A DNA stretch of 64,000 nucleotides from Gemmatimonadota bacterium (GTDB lineage Bacteria; Gemmatimonadota; Gemmatimonadetes; Gemmatimonadales; Gemmatimonadaceae). Below the pieces are notes generated by a model. It searched no databases. It was not told where the DNA came from and saw only the letters and a program-made list of their open reading frames with translations. The DNA lies in the NCBI GenBank assembly GCA_021413975.1, contig JAIOPJ010000055.1:1-64000 (forward strand), given 5' to 3'. The position numbers were made by a program, and so were the translations under genes. Below, piece by piece: positions 8,123 through 17,738 of this stretch (positions are counted from its first letter, which is position 1; each line of letters opens with the position of its first letter).

Positions 8123-8971
8123 TCAGCGCCGGGCGAACGTGTCGCACGACTTGGGATCGCCGGTGTCGAACCCGGCCTTGAACCACTGCATCCGCTGCGC
8201 GCTGCTCCCGTGCGTGAAGCTCTCGGGATCCACCTCGCCGCGCGATTGCTTCTGCAGGCGGTCATCACCCACGGCCGAGGCGGCGCCGAGGCCTTCTTCG
8301 AGGTCGCCCGCCTCGAGGTCCCCGCGCTGAGCGACGCCGTGCGCCCAGACGCCGGCGTAGCAGTCGGCCTGCAGTTCCATCGCCACGCTGAGGGCGTTCG
8401 CCTGTCCGGGATCCGCGCCCTGCGCGCGCCGCAGCTCGCGCTCGGTGCCGAGCACGTTCTGCACATGGTGGCCCACCTCGTGCGCGAGCACGTAGACCTG
8501 CGCGAAGTCGCCGGGCGCACCGTACCGGCGCGAGAGCTCGTCGTAGAACCCGAGGTCGATGTACACCCGCTGGTCGCCAGGGCAATAGAACGGTCCCATC
8601 GCCGCCGAGGCGCTGCCGCAGGCCGAACTCACGCTCTCGCGGAAGAGCACGAGCTTGGCGTCGGGATACTCCTTGCCCTGCTGCGCGAGGATCCCGCGCC
8701 AGGTGTTCTGCGCGTCGTCCAGCGAGGCCGAGAGGAAGCGCACCATCGGCTCCTCGGCCGCGTCCTCGACAGGTGCCTCGGCCGAGGCACCGGCTCCGCC
8801 GCCCTGGACCGAGTTCATGATGCCGAGCACCTGGAGCGGATTGACGCCGGTGAAGTACGAGATGCCCAAGGCGAGCACCACTCCGACGATGCCCAGGCCG
8901 CCGGCCTTGCGTCCGCCGCCACCACGGCGGTCCTCGAGATTGGTGGAACGTCCGGTGTCGCGCCAGCGCAT
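8123..8971 (-). CDS. ypfJ: Neutral zinc metallopeptidase, YpfJ family
   Basis: A 282-residue protein of the putative neutral zinc metallopeptidase family (PF04228). The charged N-terminus MRWRDTGRSTNLEDRRGGG is the family hallmark, followed by one membrane helix (about residues 27-45) and an extracytoplasmic domain. The zinc-binding helix is VLAHEVGHHVQN, with HEVGHH as the HExxH motif. NALSVAMELQADCYAGVWAH carries the conserved downstream acidic ligand region and GSSAQRMQWFKAGFDTG the conserved C-terminal motif. The physiological substrate is unknown for the whole family. The length is normal. Confidence 0.92.
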   Translation of the reverse strand: MRWRDTGRSTNLEDRRGGGGRKAGGLGIVGVVLALGISYFTGVNPLQVLGIMNSVQGGGAGASAEAPVEDAAEEPMVRFLSASLDDAQNTWRGILAQQGKEYPDAKLVLFRESVSSACGSASAAMGPFYCPGDQRVYIDLGFYDELSRRYGAPGDFAQVYVLAHEVGHHVQNVLGTERELRRAQGADPGQANALSVAMELQADCYAGVWAHGVAQRGDLEAGDLEEGLGAASAVGDDRLQKQSRGEVDPESFTHGSSAQRMQWFKAGFDTGDPKSCDTFARR

Positions 8972-9002
8972 GTGAAGTCCGCTCGGTGTCGGGTGGGGTG
9001 GC

Positions 9003-9473
9003 CTACTGGAACTTGCGGCCGTCGTGCTCGAGCCAACCGGCCACGTGTCGCCCGGCCGGATCGCGGTGCGTCCAGTGGATCACACCGCCGTTCTCGTTCC
9101 ATTCGTATTCGCCGTTGAACCGCACCGTATCACCGCGCGCGATCGCGGCGAGCCGGGGCGCGAGGTCGATGTTGTGCGCGACGAGCACCGTCTGTCCGTC
9201 GGCGAGCCGGAGGATGAAGCGCTGGTGACGGCTGCCGTCGTTGTCGTCGGAGAGGAGGCGCAGGACCACTCCCGCGCCGGCGACCTGCACGTCGCTGCGG
9301 CGGGCCGCGAAGGCCGCGGCGACCACATCGTTCGACTCCGTCGGCGCCGGGCGGGAACTCGGCGTCGACTCCGTGCGTGGGCCGCGCGCGGGCGCCGCGT
9401 CGACCGACGCGCGCTGGCTCCACGCCACGAGAAGTGCGACGACGATGACGAGCAGGGGCCCGAACTTCTTCAT
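9003..9473 (-). CDS. DUF3465 domain protein, exported
   Basis: A 156-residue protein with a single N-terminal hydrophobic segment (MKKFGPLLVIVVALLVAW), a Pro/Ser/Thr-rich linker and a C-terminal domain with the DUF3465 signature: HQRFILRL, VAHNIDLAPR, GEYEWNENGGVIHWTHRDPAGRHVAGWL. The family has no established function; it looks like a small OB-like extracytoplasmic domain. The ATG at 9473 is chosen; a TTG start three codons upstream is possible. It is co-directional with the metallopeptidase gene, 31 bases away. Confidence 0.8.
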   Translation of the reverse strand: MKKFGPLLVIVVALLVAWSQRASVDAAPARGPRTESTPSSRPAPTESNDVVAAAFAARRSDVQVAGAGVVLRLLSDDNDGSRHQRFILRLADGQTVLVAHNIDLAPRLAAIARGDTVRFNGEYEWNENGGVIHWTHRDPAGRHVAGWLEHDGRKFQ

Positions 9474-9554
9474 GGAGCGCAATATGGCGGAATCGCACGG
9501 TGCCGTCGACCCTGTGGCATGGAGCGGCGCCCACCCTCGATGTCGCGGGAACCG

Positions 9555-10550
9555 TCAGTGCCAGGGTCCCTTGAGCTCGACCTCGCAGAGTTCCGAGGCG
9601 CGCAATGGATCGTCGGCGTCGATCACGACGTACACGCGATCGACGGTCCCGGGGAGCGCGACGACTCCCTCGACCTTGTCGTGCGTGCGGCGACCCTCGG
9701 CATCGGTGAGCGGTGCATGGCGCAACGCGCCGCTCACCGGGATGAGGCCGATCACCGAGCCGCTCACCGCACCGTCCGCGCTGGAGTCCGCCGACGCCTC
9801 GGCGGCGGCGGTGTACAGCAGCGTGTCGCCGACGAGGGCAGCGTCGGTGAAACCGAGCGGCAGCCCGTCGAGGCTCCCGAGATCGAATTGGGCGATCGCA
9901 CGGGGCGCGGGGACCGGCGCATGTGCCGGGTCCGCGAGGTAGGCGAGCAACTCCGGCAGCGCGAGGTCGCAGGTCGCGTTCAGTGGCGTGCGTCCCCGCT
10001 TGGCGGCCCCGTTGGCGCGCGTGAAGAGCCGCAACGCGCGCGGCAGCGCGAGCGCGCCCTCGATGTTCATGTCGCTCCCCGCGAACTCGGCAGCGCCCTC
10101 GAGCTTCTCGTAGAGCGCTTCGGCCTCGATGACCGAGACGCGTGGCAGGCGGGCGGTGATCGACTCGACCGTGACGATGCGCCTGCGGCGCTTCTTGGAG
10201 CCGGAGCCGAGCGCGAGGAGCATCGCGCCGCTCGCCCCCTCGATCGTGCAGCACGACTCGAGATCGAGCTTGAACTTCTTGTTGCCGCGCACGTCGTCGA
10301 AGTGGCGACGCCCCTCCACGCCGGCGGGGAGCGTGATCGAGCGCGCGAGCCCGGTGCGGGGATCGACCAGCGCGACGAAGTTCGCGTCGTCCTGCACGAG
10401 CCCCAGTCGCGCGCCGACCCAGGTGAGGCTCGAGCCGGCGCGCACGTGCGCGGGCCGGTCGAGCGATGGGTGGGCCGCGGTGCGGTAACGGAGCGTGCGG
10501 CGCGAGAGGATCGTCGCCGTCAGGGCAGGGTCGTGGTGAGCGCGTCGCAT
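9555..10550 (-). CDS. DUF6929-like beta-propeller protein
   Basis: A 331-residue protein without a signal peptide. It starts SRRTLRY, has a basic patch GSGSKKRRRR near residue 125 and repeated strand patterns such as LTWVGARLGLVQDDANFVAL and LPGTVDRVYVVIDADDP. Spacing suggests a beta-propeller. This matches the poorly characterised DUF6929 family in my memory, without known function. Start ATG at 10550 is the first with a plausible N-terminus; a longer frame to 10631 would overlap the end of the neighbouring membrane protein gene. Confidence 0.6.
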   Translation of the reverse strand: MRRAHHDPALTATILSRRTLRYRTAAHPSLDRPAHVRAGSSLTWVGARLGLVQDDANFVALVDPRTGLARSITLPAGVEGRRHFDDVRGNKKFKLDLESCCTIEGASGAMLLALGSGSKKRRRRIVTVESITARLPRVSVIEAEALYEKLEGAAEFAGSDMNIEGALALPRALRLFTRANGAAKRGRTPLNATCDLALPELLAYLADPAHAPVPAPRAIAQFDLGSLDGLPLGFTDAALVGDTLLYTAAAEASADSSADGAVSGSVIGLIPVSGALRHAPLTDAEGRRTHDKVEGVVALPGTVDRVYVVIDADDPLRASELCEVELKGPWH

Positions 10551-10590
10551 CGGGTCCGACAATGATACCGAAGGGGCCCGCGATCCACGC

Positions 10591-10980
10591 CTATCGGTCG
10601 CCCCGGCCGGCGCGCGGCAGCACGCCGGCATCCACGAGCACCCCTTCGATCGCGTCGGGGATCATCGTCGGCCAGAGGATGAAACCCTCGAGGAGCACCA
10701 GCGGACGCGGGGCGCGGCCGCGGCCGGCGTAGTGATGGCGCGCCCAGAGCTCGTACGCCAGCGAGACGAGCCCGCCCGCCGCCGCGAAGAGGCCCCAGGT
10801 GGTGAGCGCGACCAGCCAGGGGAGCGTGATCGCCATCCACAGGCCGACGCCGTAGGCGACGGCGATCCCCATGATGCGGATGCTGCGCAGCACCGGGTTG
10901 AAGACCAGGCAGCAGCTGGTCCAGAGTGCCACGCCCAGGAGCATCAGGCCCCAGAGGATGTCGATGTACCAGATGGTCAT
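10591..10980 (-). CDS. Small integral membrane protein coupled to the histidine kinase
   Basis: A 129-residue protein with three or four hydrophobic helices (about residues 4-24, 33-52, 55-75 and possibly 92-108) and an ELWARHHYAGRGRA cytoplasmic loop. No family is recognised. Its ATG overlaps the stop of the upstream hybrid kinase gene (ATGA), implying translational coupling and a possible role as accessory membrane subunit or just co-expression. Confidence 0.65.
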   Translation of the reverse strand: MTIWYIDILWGLMLLGVALWTSCCLVFNPVLRSIRIMGIAVAYGVGLWMAITLPWLVALTTWGLFAAAGGLVSLAYELWARHHYAGRGRAPRPLVLLEGFILWPTMIPDAIEGVLVDAGVLPRAGRGDR

Positions 10981-13406
10981 CGGTCGGCGAGAACGCTGGC
11001 GACCGCGCGCTCCAGCGTCTCCGCGCGGAACGGCTTCTGAAGGAACCCCCCGATCCCGCTCCCCTCGGGCACCGCCTCGGCGGAGAACCCGCTGGCGATG
11101 ATGACCGGCACGCGGATCCCGCGCGCCCGCATCTCCGTGAGGGTCGCCGGGCCGCTGCGCTTGGGCATCGTGAGGTCGAGCAGTACGAGGTCGATCGGCG
11201 CACCGGCGCGTACCTCCAATTGCTCGAGCGCCTCGTCGCCGTCGCAGGCCTGACGGACAGCGAGCCCCAGTCCCTCGAGCATCCGCGTCACCACCGTGCG
11301 CACTTCGGCCTCGTCGTCGACGACGAGCACCGTGCGGCCCCGAAAGGCCGCGCGGTCCACACGCGACGGTGTGACACCGTCGTCGGTAGCCGCGCTCCTG
11401 GCGAACGGCAGCGCGACCTGGAAGCGCGTGCCGCCGCCCGGCGAGGTCTCGAGCGTGAGTGCCCCTTTGTGGCCGCGGATGACGCCGAGCGTCGAGGCGA
11501 GCCCGAGCCCGCGTCCGGCGCCCTTCGACGAGAAGAACGGATCGAAGATCTGACGGGCGGTGGCCTCATCCATCCCGATCCCGTCGTCGCTGACCTCGAG
11601 CACCGCGTACTCCCCCTCGGCCAGGTCGCTGCCCAGGATCGCCCGAGAGAGGCAGCCGCGGTCGAGGAACGCGCGCCGCGTGCGGACGCGCACGGTCCCG
11701 GAGCGGCCGGTCGCCTCGACCGCATCCGAACCGTTCGTCACGAGGTTCATCACGACCTGACGCAGCTGCGTGATGTCACCCGCCACCGCGAGCGGCTCCG
11801 GGCTCAGGGCGAGCACGAGGTCCACCTGGCGCGAGACCGAGACCCGCAACATCTCCTGGATCTCGCGCGCGCACGAGGAGAGGTCGATCGTCCGCACGGC
11901 GATCGCGCCGCGCCCGGCGTACACGAGCATCTGGCGGCAGAGCGCGGCCGCCTGATCCGACGTCTTCAGGATCGCCGTGACGTCCTCGGCGATCTCGGGG
12001 TCGCGTGGCTCGGCCATCCCGATCAGTTCGGCGCGGGCGCGGATGCCCATGAGCAGGTTGTTGAAGTCGTGCGCGATCCCCCCCGCGAGCACGCCGAGGC
12101 TCTCGAGCTTCTGCGTGTGGAGGAGCTGCGCCTCGAGGCGCAGGCGTTCCGTCTCCGCCCGCACGCGTGCCGTGACGTCGTGGAACGACCAGATGCGCGC
12201 GCCCGTGACTTCCGTCCCCGAGAGCTGGTCGACCTCGACCTCCCACACATGACCGTCGGGGAAGGTCAGCGCGCCGCGCACGCCCGTGCGTTCCGGCGTC
12301 GCCGAGAGGAGCGCGCGCTCGGCGGGCGCCGGAAGCATCGCCGCGAGGGGTTCGAGGGTACGCTCGATCGGCTCGCGCAGGGACGGCGGGGTGAGGGCCG
12401 ACGGCCAGATGCGCTTCGTGGCCGGGTTCACGTGCGTCACCGTGCCGGCGGCGTCGGCGACCACGATCCCTTCGGTCGCCGCGTCGAGCACGGCGCGCAG
12501 GCGCAACTCGCCCACCTCGTGCTCGGCGCGCGCACGCCGCATCTCCTCGACGAGTGCGGCCGAGATCAGCGTGGAGAGGATCACGACGTTCGAGAAGATC
12601 CAGGTGAGGACGAGCGTGTCGTTCGGGGTGCCGATCGACATCGGGCCCCAGTGCGCCACTGCCGCGACCATCGCGATCCAGGTCGTGATCAGGCCGCCGA
12701 GCGCGGCGCCGGCCATGCCCAGCCGCAGCGCCGCCCAGAGCAGGAGCGGGAAGGGCAGGAAGAAGAGCCGAGAGACGATCTGATCCTCGTTCACGCCGAA
12801 CGGGAGCCAAGAGACGAGCGCCACCGCCGAGAGCACGCCGATGACCTCGACCGGATCACGTCGCAGCAGGGTCTCGCGGCTCCGACTCAGCGTGAGCCCG
12901 ACGGGTGTGATGACCAGGATGCCCATCGCGTGCGTGAGCCACCAGAGCACGAAGATCCGGAGGAACGCCCCGGGAGCCACGCCGCCCACCGCGTTCAGCG
13001 AGACCACGCTGAGGAAGGCGCCGGTCGCGGCCGCCGCGCCGGAGGCGAGCCCGATCAGGAGCAGGATGTCGCGCACGCGCTCGAGCGAGGCAGCGAACCG
13101 CGCGCGCTGCAGCAGCGCGACGGCCATGGCGACTTCGAGGCCGTTGGCGACACTCGTCCCGAGGACGTGCAGGGGCGCCGAGCCGGCGAGGAACGTCGTG
13201 AGGGCGCCGCCGAGCGCGGCGCCGATCCAGACAGGGAAGGGAAGCAGCAGCCCCGCCGTGACCGCGATGCCACTCGAAGCCCAGATCACCCGGCGAAGCT
13301 CGACCCCGCCGAACTCCCCGAGGGCCAGCGTGGCCTGACCCACGAGCGCATAGACGAGCGCCAGCAGGAGGTTCGACGCGAGGGGCCTGGTGCCGAAGAA
13401 GCGCAT
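10977..13406 (-). CDS. MASE1-type membrane hybrid histidine kinase with receiver domain
   Basis: An 809-residue sensor. Residues about 1-290 are a multi-helix MASE1-like membrane sensor. A PAS domain follows (about 295-405, VLDAATEGIVVADAAGTV). The H-box is LGVLAGGIAHDFNNLLMGI with phospho-acceptor His near residue 445, then an HATPase domain (N box LVTNGSDA, G box VSDDGIGMDE, and GRGLGLASTLGV). A C-terminal receiver begins VLVVDDEAEV with the phospho-Asp in DLVLLDLTMP near residue 743. No separate response regulator is nearby, so output may be by phosphorelay to a distant partner. Start 13406 selected because the MASE1 helices begin right after; an in-frame start 33 codons upstream is Pro-rich and unlikely. 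Confidence 0.92.
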   Translation of the reverse strand: MRFFGTRPLASNLLLALVYALVGQATLALGEFGGVELRRVIWASSGIAVTAGLLLPFPVWIGAALGGALTTFLAGSAPLHVLGTSVANGLEVAMAVALLQRARFAASLERVRDILLLIGLASGAAAATGAFLSVVSLNAVGGVAPGAFLRIFVLWWLTHAMGILVITPVGLTLSRSRETLLRRDPVEVIGVLSAVALVSWLPFGVNEDQIVSRLFFLPFPLLLWAALRLGMAGAALGGLITTWIAMVAAVAHWGPMSIGTPNDTLVLTWIFSNVVILSTLISAALVEEMRRARAEHEVGELRLRAVLDAATEGIVVADAAGTVTHVNPATKRIWPSALTPPSLREPIERTLEPLAAMLPAPAERALLSATPERTGVRGALTFPDGHVWEVEVDQLSGTEVTGARIWSFHDVTARVRAETERLRLEAQLLHTQKLESLGVLAGGIAHDFNNLLMGIRARAELIGMAEPRDPEIAEDVTAILKTSDQAAALCRQMLVYAGRGAIAVRTIDLSSCAREIQEMLRVSVSRQVDLVLALSPEPLAVAGDITQLRQVVMNLVTNGSDAVEATGRSGTVRVRTRRAFLDRGCLSRAILGSDLAEGEYAVLEVSDDGIGMDEATARQIFDPFFSSKGAGRGLGLASTLGVIRGHKGALTLETSPGGGTRFQVALPFARSAATDDGVTPSRVDRAAFRGRTVLVVDDEAEVRTVVTRMLEGLGLAVRQACDGDEALEQLEVRAGAPIDLVLLDLTMPKRSGPATLTEMRARGIRVPVIIASGFSAEAVPEGSGIGGFLQKPFRAETLERAVASVLADR

Positions 13407-13563
13407 GGACTCCACGTGGGCGGAGGGGGGCGACGATGGCGTGGACGCCGATGGCCGGAAGGTAGCACTTCCCGGGCCCCCGGGTCCGGGAGGCAGGTTT
13501 GACACCGCGGCAGGAGACCCTCACACTGGAAGTATCGGCACTCCACTCGTTCCCCGAGGAAGC

Positions 13564-14424
13564 ATGCGTCCCGTCCACATCGTCTTCATCCTCTCCATGG
13601 TCGTGGACAGTGCCCCGGCGGTGCTGCGCGCCCAGACCGGCAACTCCCCGCGTTTCGAGGCTTGGAACCTCGGCTACACGGTGCCGCCGGGATGGCAACT
13701 CGCCCAACAACAGGGTCGTGTGCACGGGCTCACCCCCGGGGCGCCGGGATCGATCATCTACGTCGCGCCGGGCAGGTACCAGGACTTCAATGCGGTCGCC
13801 GCGGAACTGCCCAAGGCATTCCAGGCCCTGAACCTCACGGGCGTACCTGTCGGCGCTCCCGTCACCTCGACCATCAGGGGACTGCAGGCGATGACGGCGA
13901 CCTACGCGGCGCAGGATCCCGCGGGGGTCCCCGTGCGCGTCCAGGTCACGGCGGTGCTCTCGCCCCATGGCACCGGACTCGTCGTCATGGGACTGGCGGT
14001 CGTGACGAACGCGGCGCAGATCGGCCCCGCGGTCGACCTCGTGGCACAGAGCGTCGTCGTCGGCGGTGCCCCCGTCGTCGACCAGCGGGCCGTCGCGGCG
14101 CTGCGGGGCCGCTGGATCCTGTACTCGGGCCGCGTCACCGGCGTGACGTCCTCCACCGGAGGGAGCTCACGCAGCTACGAGGAGAACGTCGAGTTCGACG
14201 GGGTGGGCCGATTCTCCTTCAGGTCGTCCGCGTCGGTGAGCGTCACGACCGCGGGGAGCGCCGGCTCGGCCTCGGGTGCGAACGGCTCGAGCGATCAAGG
14301 GACGTACACCGTCATCGGCACCACGCTCATCATTCGCGGCCAGCAGGGGCAGGCGTCGTACGAGGTGCAGATCCTCGCCGACCGTTTCATCGCCGACGGG
14401 AAGACGTATCTGAGGGATCAATAG
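13564..14424 (+). CDS. Exported protein of unknown function
   Basis: A 286-residue protein with a Sec signal (MRPVHIVFILSMVVDSAPAVLRAQ). The mature part opens FEAWNLGYTVPPGWQLAQQQG and has two parts: residues 25-175 alternating strand/helix and residues 185-286 a compact beta-rich region with WILYSGRVTGVTSS and SFRSSASVSVTT, ending GKTYLRDQ. The C-terminal region resembles small lipocalin-like or 'response to conditions' beta domains seen in other predicted exported proteins (GTYTVIGTTLIIRG), but I cannot name a family. It diverges from the upstream kinase gene. Confidence 0.7.
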   Translation: MRPVHIVFILSMVVDSAPAVLRAQTGNSPRFEAWNLGYTVPPGWQLAQQQGRVHGLTPGAPGSIIYVAPGRYQDFNAVAAELPKAFQALNLTGVPVGAPVTSTIRGLQAMTATYAAQDPAGVPVRVQVTAVLSPHGTGLVVMGLAVVTNAAQIGPAVDLVAQSVVVGGAPVVDQRAVAALRGRWILYSGRVTGVTSSTGGSSRSYEENVEFDGVGRFSFRSSASVSVTTAGSAGSASGANGSSDQGTYTVIGTTLIIRGQQGQASYEVQILADRFIADGKTYLRDQ

Positions 14425-14537
14425 GCGCTCGATCGGGAGTCGCACAATGTGATGGCCCCCTCTGGCCCGAAGCGCGTTGACATCGGAACGTGTGGCCTCA
14501 GCGCCGTCACACGCTCCCCGTCACCTCGGTCGTCGCC

Positions 14538-15059
14538 ATGACTCCGCCATCCCGCATCCGCTCCCTGACCAATGGGCTCGGGCTGGAGATCGAGAAGTTG
14601 ATCCGCCAGCTCCCCGGAGCCGATCCCATGCTGCGCGGCGATCCCGCTCCGTTGGATCCCCCGCCCCCGCGCCGCTCGGTCGCGACCTTCGCCGCCGTCT
14701 CGCCGCATCAGTCGGCCCCGCCCGCGGCGGCACGGGCACGGAGCCCCGAGTACGATCGACGGATCATGCTCCTGGGGGTCTGGCTCCGCACCAGTGCCGC
14801 CGCCGGGCTCGGCGCCGCCGTGCTCTACTGGCCCTACGCGCACGATTGCGGGCTCTACCTCCACCTCTACCTCGGCGTGATCGCCGCCGTGCTCGTCTCC
14901 GGCGGATGGGCGAGCATCATGGCCTGGCGATCGCATGTCGCGCTGGCCCATCTCTCCGCCCTCGTCGTGTTCTTCTGGGGGATCGTGCTCGCGGCGGAAC
15001 AGGTGTTGCCGAGGATCGGATACGCGGCGATCGAGGCCACGTGGATGTGCGGTCGCTGA
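14538..15059 (+). CDS. Membrane protein with Pro-rich cytoplasmic N-terminus
   Basis: A 173-residue protein. About 75 N-terminal residues are polar and Pro/Arg-rich (PLDPPPPRRSVATFAAVSPH), followed by three or four membrane helices starting LLGVWLRTSAAAGLGAAVLYWPYAHD. A conserved-looking CGLYLHLYLGVIAAV segment lies in the middle. No family recognised. It is 80 bases upstream of the second hybrid kinase on the same strand and could be a partner of it. Confidence 0.65.
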   Translation: MTPPSRIRSLTNGLGLEIEKLIRQLPGADPMLRGDPAPLDPPPPRRSVATFAAVSPHQSAPPAAARARSPEYDRRIMLLGVWLRTSAAAGLGAAVLYWPYAHDCGLYLHLYLGVIAAVLVSGGWASIMAWRSHVALAHLSALVVFFWGIVLAAEQVLPRIGYAAIEATWMCGR

Positions 15060-15139
15060 ACAGGTGAAGTGTCGTTGATGCAAAGTCGTCGCGGCGCGAA
15101 ACGTCGCCACGAGGGAATGGTCGCACTAGTATTCCGGCA

Positions 15140-17602
15140 ATGCCCTCGGCCCTTGCCCGCGGTCCACGCTCGCTCATGCTCAACGCCACGCTGGCGTATG
15201 TGGTCGTGTATGCCACGTGGCTCCTCGCGCATTTCGGACAGGATACGCGTCGTTTCGAGGATGTCGCCTTCCTTCCGCTCTATGCCGCCGCCGCGTTCGG
15301 TATCTGGTCCGGGGTGCGAGCGGAGGGCGCCGACGGACACGCCCGCGCCGCGTGGCGTCTCATCGCTGCCGGCTGGATCCTCTCGCTCGTCGCGGCACTC
15401 GGCTGGGCCGCGTTCCCCGGTCAGGCGGCCGTCGACGTCGTCGCGGATGCCCTCTACAACGCCTACTACCCGGTCCTGATCGCCGGCTTCACCCTGCTCT
15501 GCGCGCTTCCGCGCTCACCGCGCGCGCGCCTCGGGCTGGTGCTCGACACGCTCATCGTGATCGTCGCCTGCGTGACGCTGTCCTGGTACTTCGTGAACGA
15601 GGGGACGACCTACCTGAGCCGCCTCGAGCGGTTCTTCGGTCTGGGCGAACTCACCTCGGTCGGAGAGCTCGGCGTCCTCGTCGCCGCGAGCGTGGCGCTG
15701 CATGGGAGTCGGGCCGGCGGACGGCACCGGGCGGTGCAACTGCTCTCGCTGGGGGCTTTCGCGGCCGCTGTCGGGGATCTCATGCAAGGGTATCTCGACC
15801 CCGTGCGGGAGCCAGAGCACAGACAGATGGCGGCGATCATCCTCGCAGGCTCGGTCGCGCTCTTCGTCGCCGCTGGCGAGGCGAATCGCGGACCGGAGCG
15901 TCCGAATCGCCTCGATGCGGGGGTCTGGTTGCCCTACGCCGCGACCAGCGTGGTCGGCGCGCTCGTGGTGCGCGAGCTGCTCCGGCAGGTTCCCGACGTG
16001 CGGCTCTTCACCGGTCTCGTGCTCGGTGGCGTCTTCCTCACGACGATCGTGCTCGCGCGCCTGCTCCTGGCCGAACGCGAGACGCGTGAGGAACAATCAG
16101 CGCGGGTGGAGCAGGACCTGCGGTTCCGCGCCCTGATCCAGCGGGCACGCGAGTCACTCGTCGTGGTCGATGCCGGCGGAGCCGTGAGGTTCGCCAGTCC
16201 CGCGACGGAGCAGGTCCTCGGCTGGGACCCGGAGCGGTCGGTCGGGATGCCCTTCGCCGACCTGGTCGCGGAGGGCACTGCTCGCGATCTCATCGAGGCC
16301 TGCGGCGCTCCGGACGACGGGCGCGTCGTGCGCTGGAGCCGCCCGACCGCGAACGGGACACGCGAACTGGAGACGGTGATCGCCGACCTGCGAGATGACC
16401 CGGCGGTGCAGGGGGTGGTCCTCAACACGAGCAGCGTGACTGATCGCGTCGCGCTCGAGGCGCAGTTGCGCCAGTCGCAGAAACTCGACGCGCTCGGACT
16501 GCTGGCCGGCGGATTGGCGCACGATTTCAACAATATCCTCGGCGTGGTGAGTGGAACCGCCGAGATGGTCATCTCGGAGCGGATCGAGAGCCCGGTGGAG
16601 GAGATGAAGGAGATCCGGCTGGCGAGCGACCGGGGAGCAGCGCTCTGCCGGCAGCTCCTCGCGTTCGGTCGCGTGGATCAGGCGCGCCCCGAGGTGCTCG
16701 ACGTCGGGGGACTCGCGCGCGGCGTCATCCCGATGCTGCAACGCGCGGTCCCGTTCAGCGTGCGCCTCGAGGCGGTGCATTTGGGTGCGGAAGCGAGGTT
16801 CTCGGGCGATCGCGCGCAACTCGAGATCGCGTTGCTCAACCTCGTCGTGAACTCGCGCGACGCGCTGCCCTCCGGCGGCACGATCCGGATCACCACCGGG
16901 ACCGACGTCGTCGGGCGTTCGGCCGCCGGGGTGGGTGCGGACGGCATCCCGGCGGGCGTGTACGCGTCCGTCGAGGTGAGGGACGACGGCATCGGCATGG
17001 ACGAGGCGACGCGCGTCAGGGCGCTCGACCCGTTCTTCACGACCAAACCGATCGGCGCCGGGACCGGATTGGGCCTCTCCACGGTGTACGGCGTGGTCAC
17101 CGGGGCCGGTGGGCATGTGCGGATCCGTTCGGCGCCCGGACAGGGCACCGCCGTGACGCTGCTCTTTCCGGTGGTCGATCGCGTCGCGACCACGCCGGTC
17201 ACCGCTCAGCCGGCGGTCGCGAGCGCCGCGCCTGGCGCGGTCGTGCTCCTCGTGGACGACGAGATCGCCTTGCGGCGCACCCTCGCGCGCTTCCTCTCGG
17301 CGAAGGGCTACGTGGTGCTCGAGGCGGGCGACGGGGTCGAGGCGGTCGCCCGCCTCGATGCGTTGACGCGGCCCCCGGACGCGTTGATCTCCGACATCGC
17401 GATGCCGCTCATGAACGGCGTGAGCCTCGCGCGGCTCCTGCGCGAGCGACACCAGGACCTGCCGATCATCCTCATCTCGGGGCATGCCGGTGCGGCGGCG
17501 GCCGGCTATCAGATGCCGCGCGGGGTCGACGTGATGGACAAGCCCTTCGAGTTCGCCCAGCTCGAGTCCATGCTCCGTCGCCGGATGCGCCCCCTGTCCT
17601 GA
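15140..17602 (+). CDS. Membrane hybrid histidine kinase with PAS and receiver domains
   Basis: An 820-residue sensor with about eight N-terminal helices (residues 1-300) not of the MASE1 type, a PAS domain (about 330-440, LIQRARESLVVVDAGGAV), an H-box LGLLAGGLAHDFNNILGVV with His near residue 461, an HATPase domain (LNLVVNSRDALPSGG, VRDDGIGMDEATR, GTGLGLSTVYGVV) and a C-terminal receiver (LLVDDEIALRR; phospho-Asp in DALISDIAMP near residue 751, Lys in VMDKPFE). The kinase core resembles the kinase ending at 10977, so the two may be paralogues with different sensors. No dedicated response regulator adjoins. Confidence 0.92.
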   Translation: MPSALARGPRSLMLNATLAYVVVYATWLLAHFGQDTRRFEDVAFLPLYAAAAFGIWSGVRAEGADGHARAAWRLIAAGWILSLVAALGWAAFPGQAAVDVVADALYNAYYPVLIAGFTLLCALPRSPRARLGLVLDTLIVIVACVTLSWYFVNEGTTYLSRLERFFGLGELTSVGELGVLVAASVALHGSRAGGRHRAVQLLSLGAFAAAVGDLMQGYLDPVREPEHRQMAAIILAGSVALFVAAGEANRGPERPNRLDAGVWLPYAATSVVGALVVRELLRQVPDVRLFTGLVLGGVFLTTIVLARLLLAERETREEQSARVEQDLRFRALIQRARESLVVVDAGGAVRFASPATEQVLGWDPERSVGMPFADLVAEGTARDLIEACGAPDDGRVVRWSRPTANGTRELETVIADLRDDPAVQGVVLNTSSVTDRVALEAQLRQSQKLDALGLLAGGLAHDFNNILGVVSGTAEMVISERIESPVEEMKEIRLASDRGAALCRQLLAFGRVDQARPEVLDVGGLARGVIPMLQRAVPFSVRLEAVHLGAEARFSGDRAQLEIALLNLVVNSRDALPSGGTIRITTGTDVVGRSAAGVGADGIPAGVYASVEVRDDGIGMDEATRVRALDPFFTTKPIGAGTGLGLSTVYGVVTGAGGHVRIRSAPGQGTAVTLLFPVVDRVATTPVTAQPAVASAAPGAVVLLVDDEIALRRTLARFLSAKGYVVLEAGDGVEAVARLDALTRPPDALISDIAMPLMNGVSLARLLRERHQDLPIILISGHAGAAAAGYQMPRGVDVMDKPFEFAQLESMLRRRMRPLS

Positions 17603-17738
17603 CCGGAGGGCCGGCGCCGTTTCCTATCACCCGCTTCGCACGTCATACTGACGGGCCTCGCGGGACGTGCCGGGGCCCCCGAGCATCGTCGCACCGCGAC
17701 GGCGCCCGGTTCCGTCCCTGCGACCCCCGACCGCGAAA

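Noticed and set aside
10926-13502. A long plus-strand open frame opposite the MASE1 histidine kinase.
   Set aside because: Same antisense artefact; low-complexity Arg/Glu/His composition and no recognisable fold.
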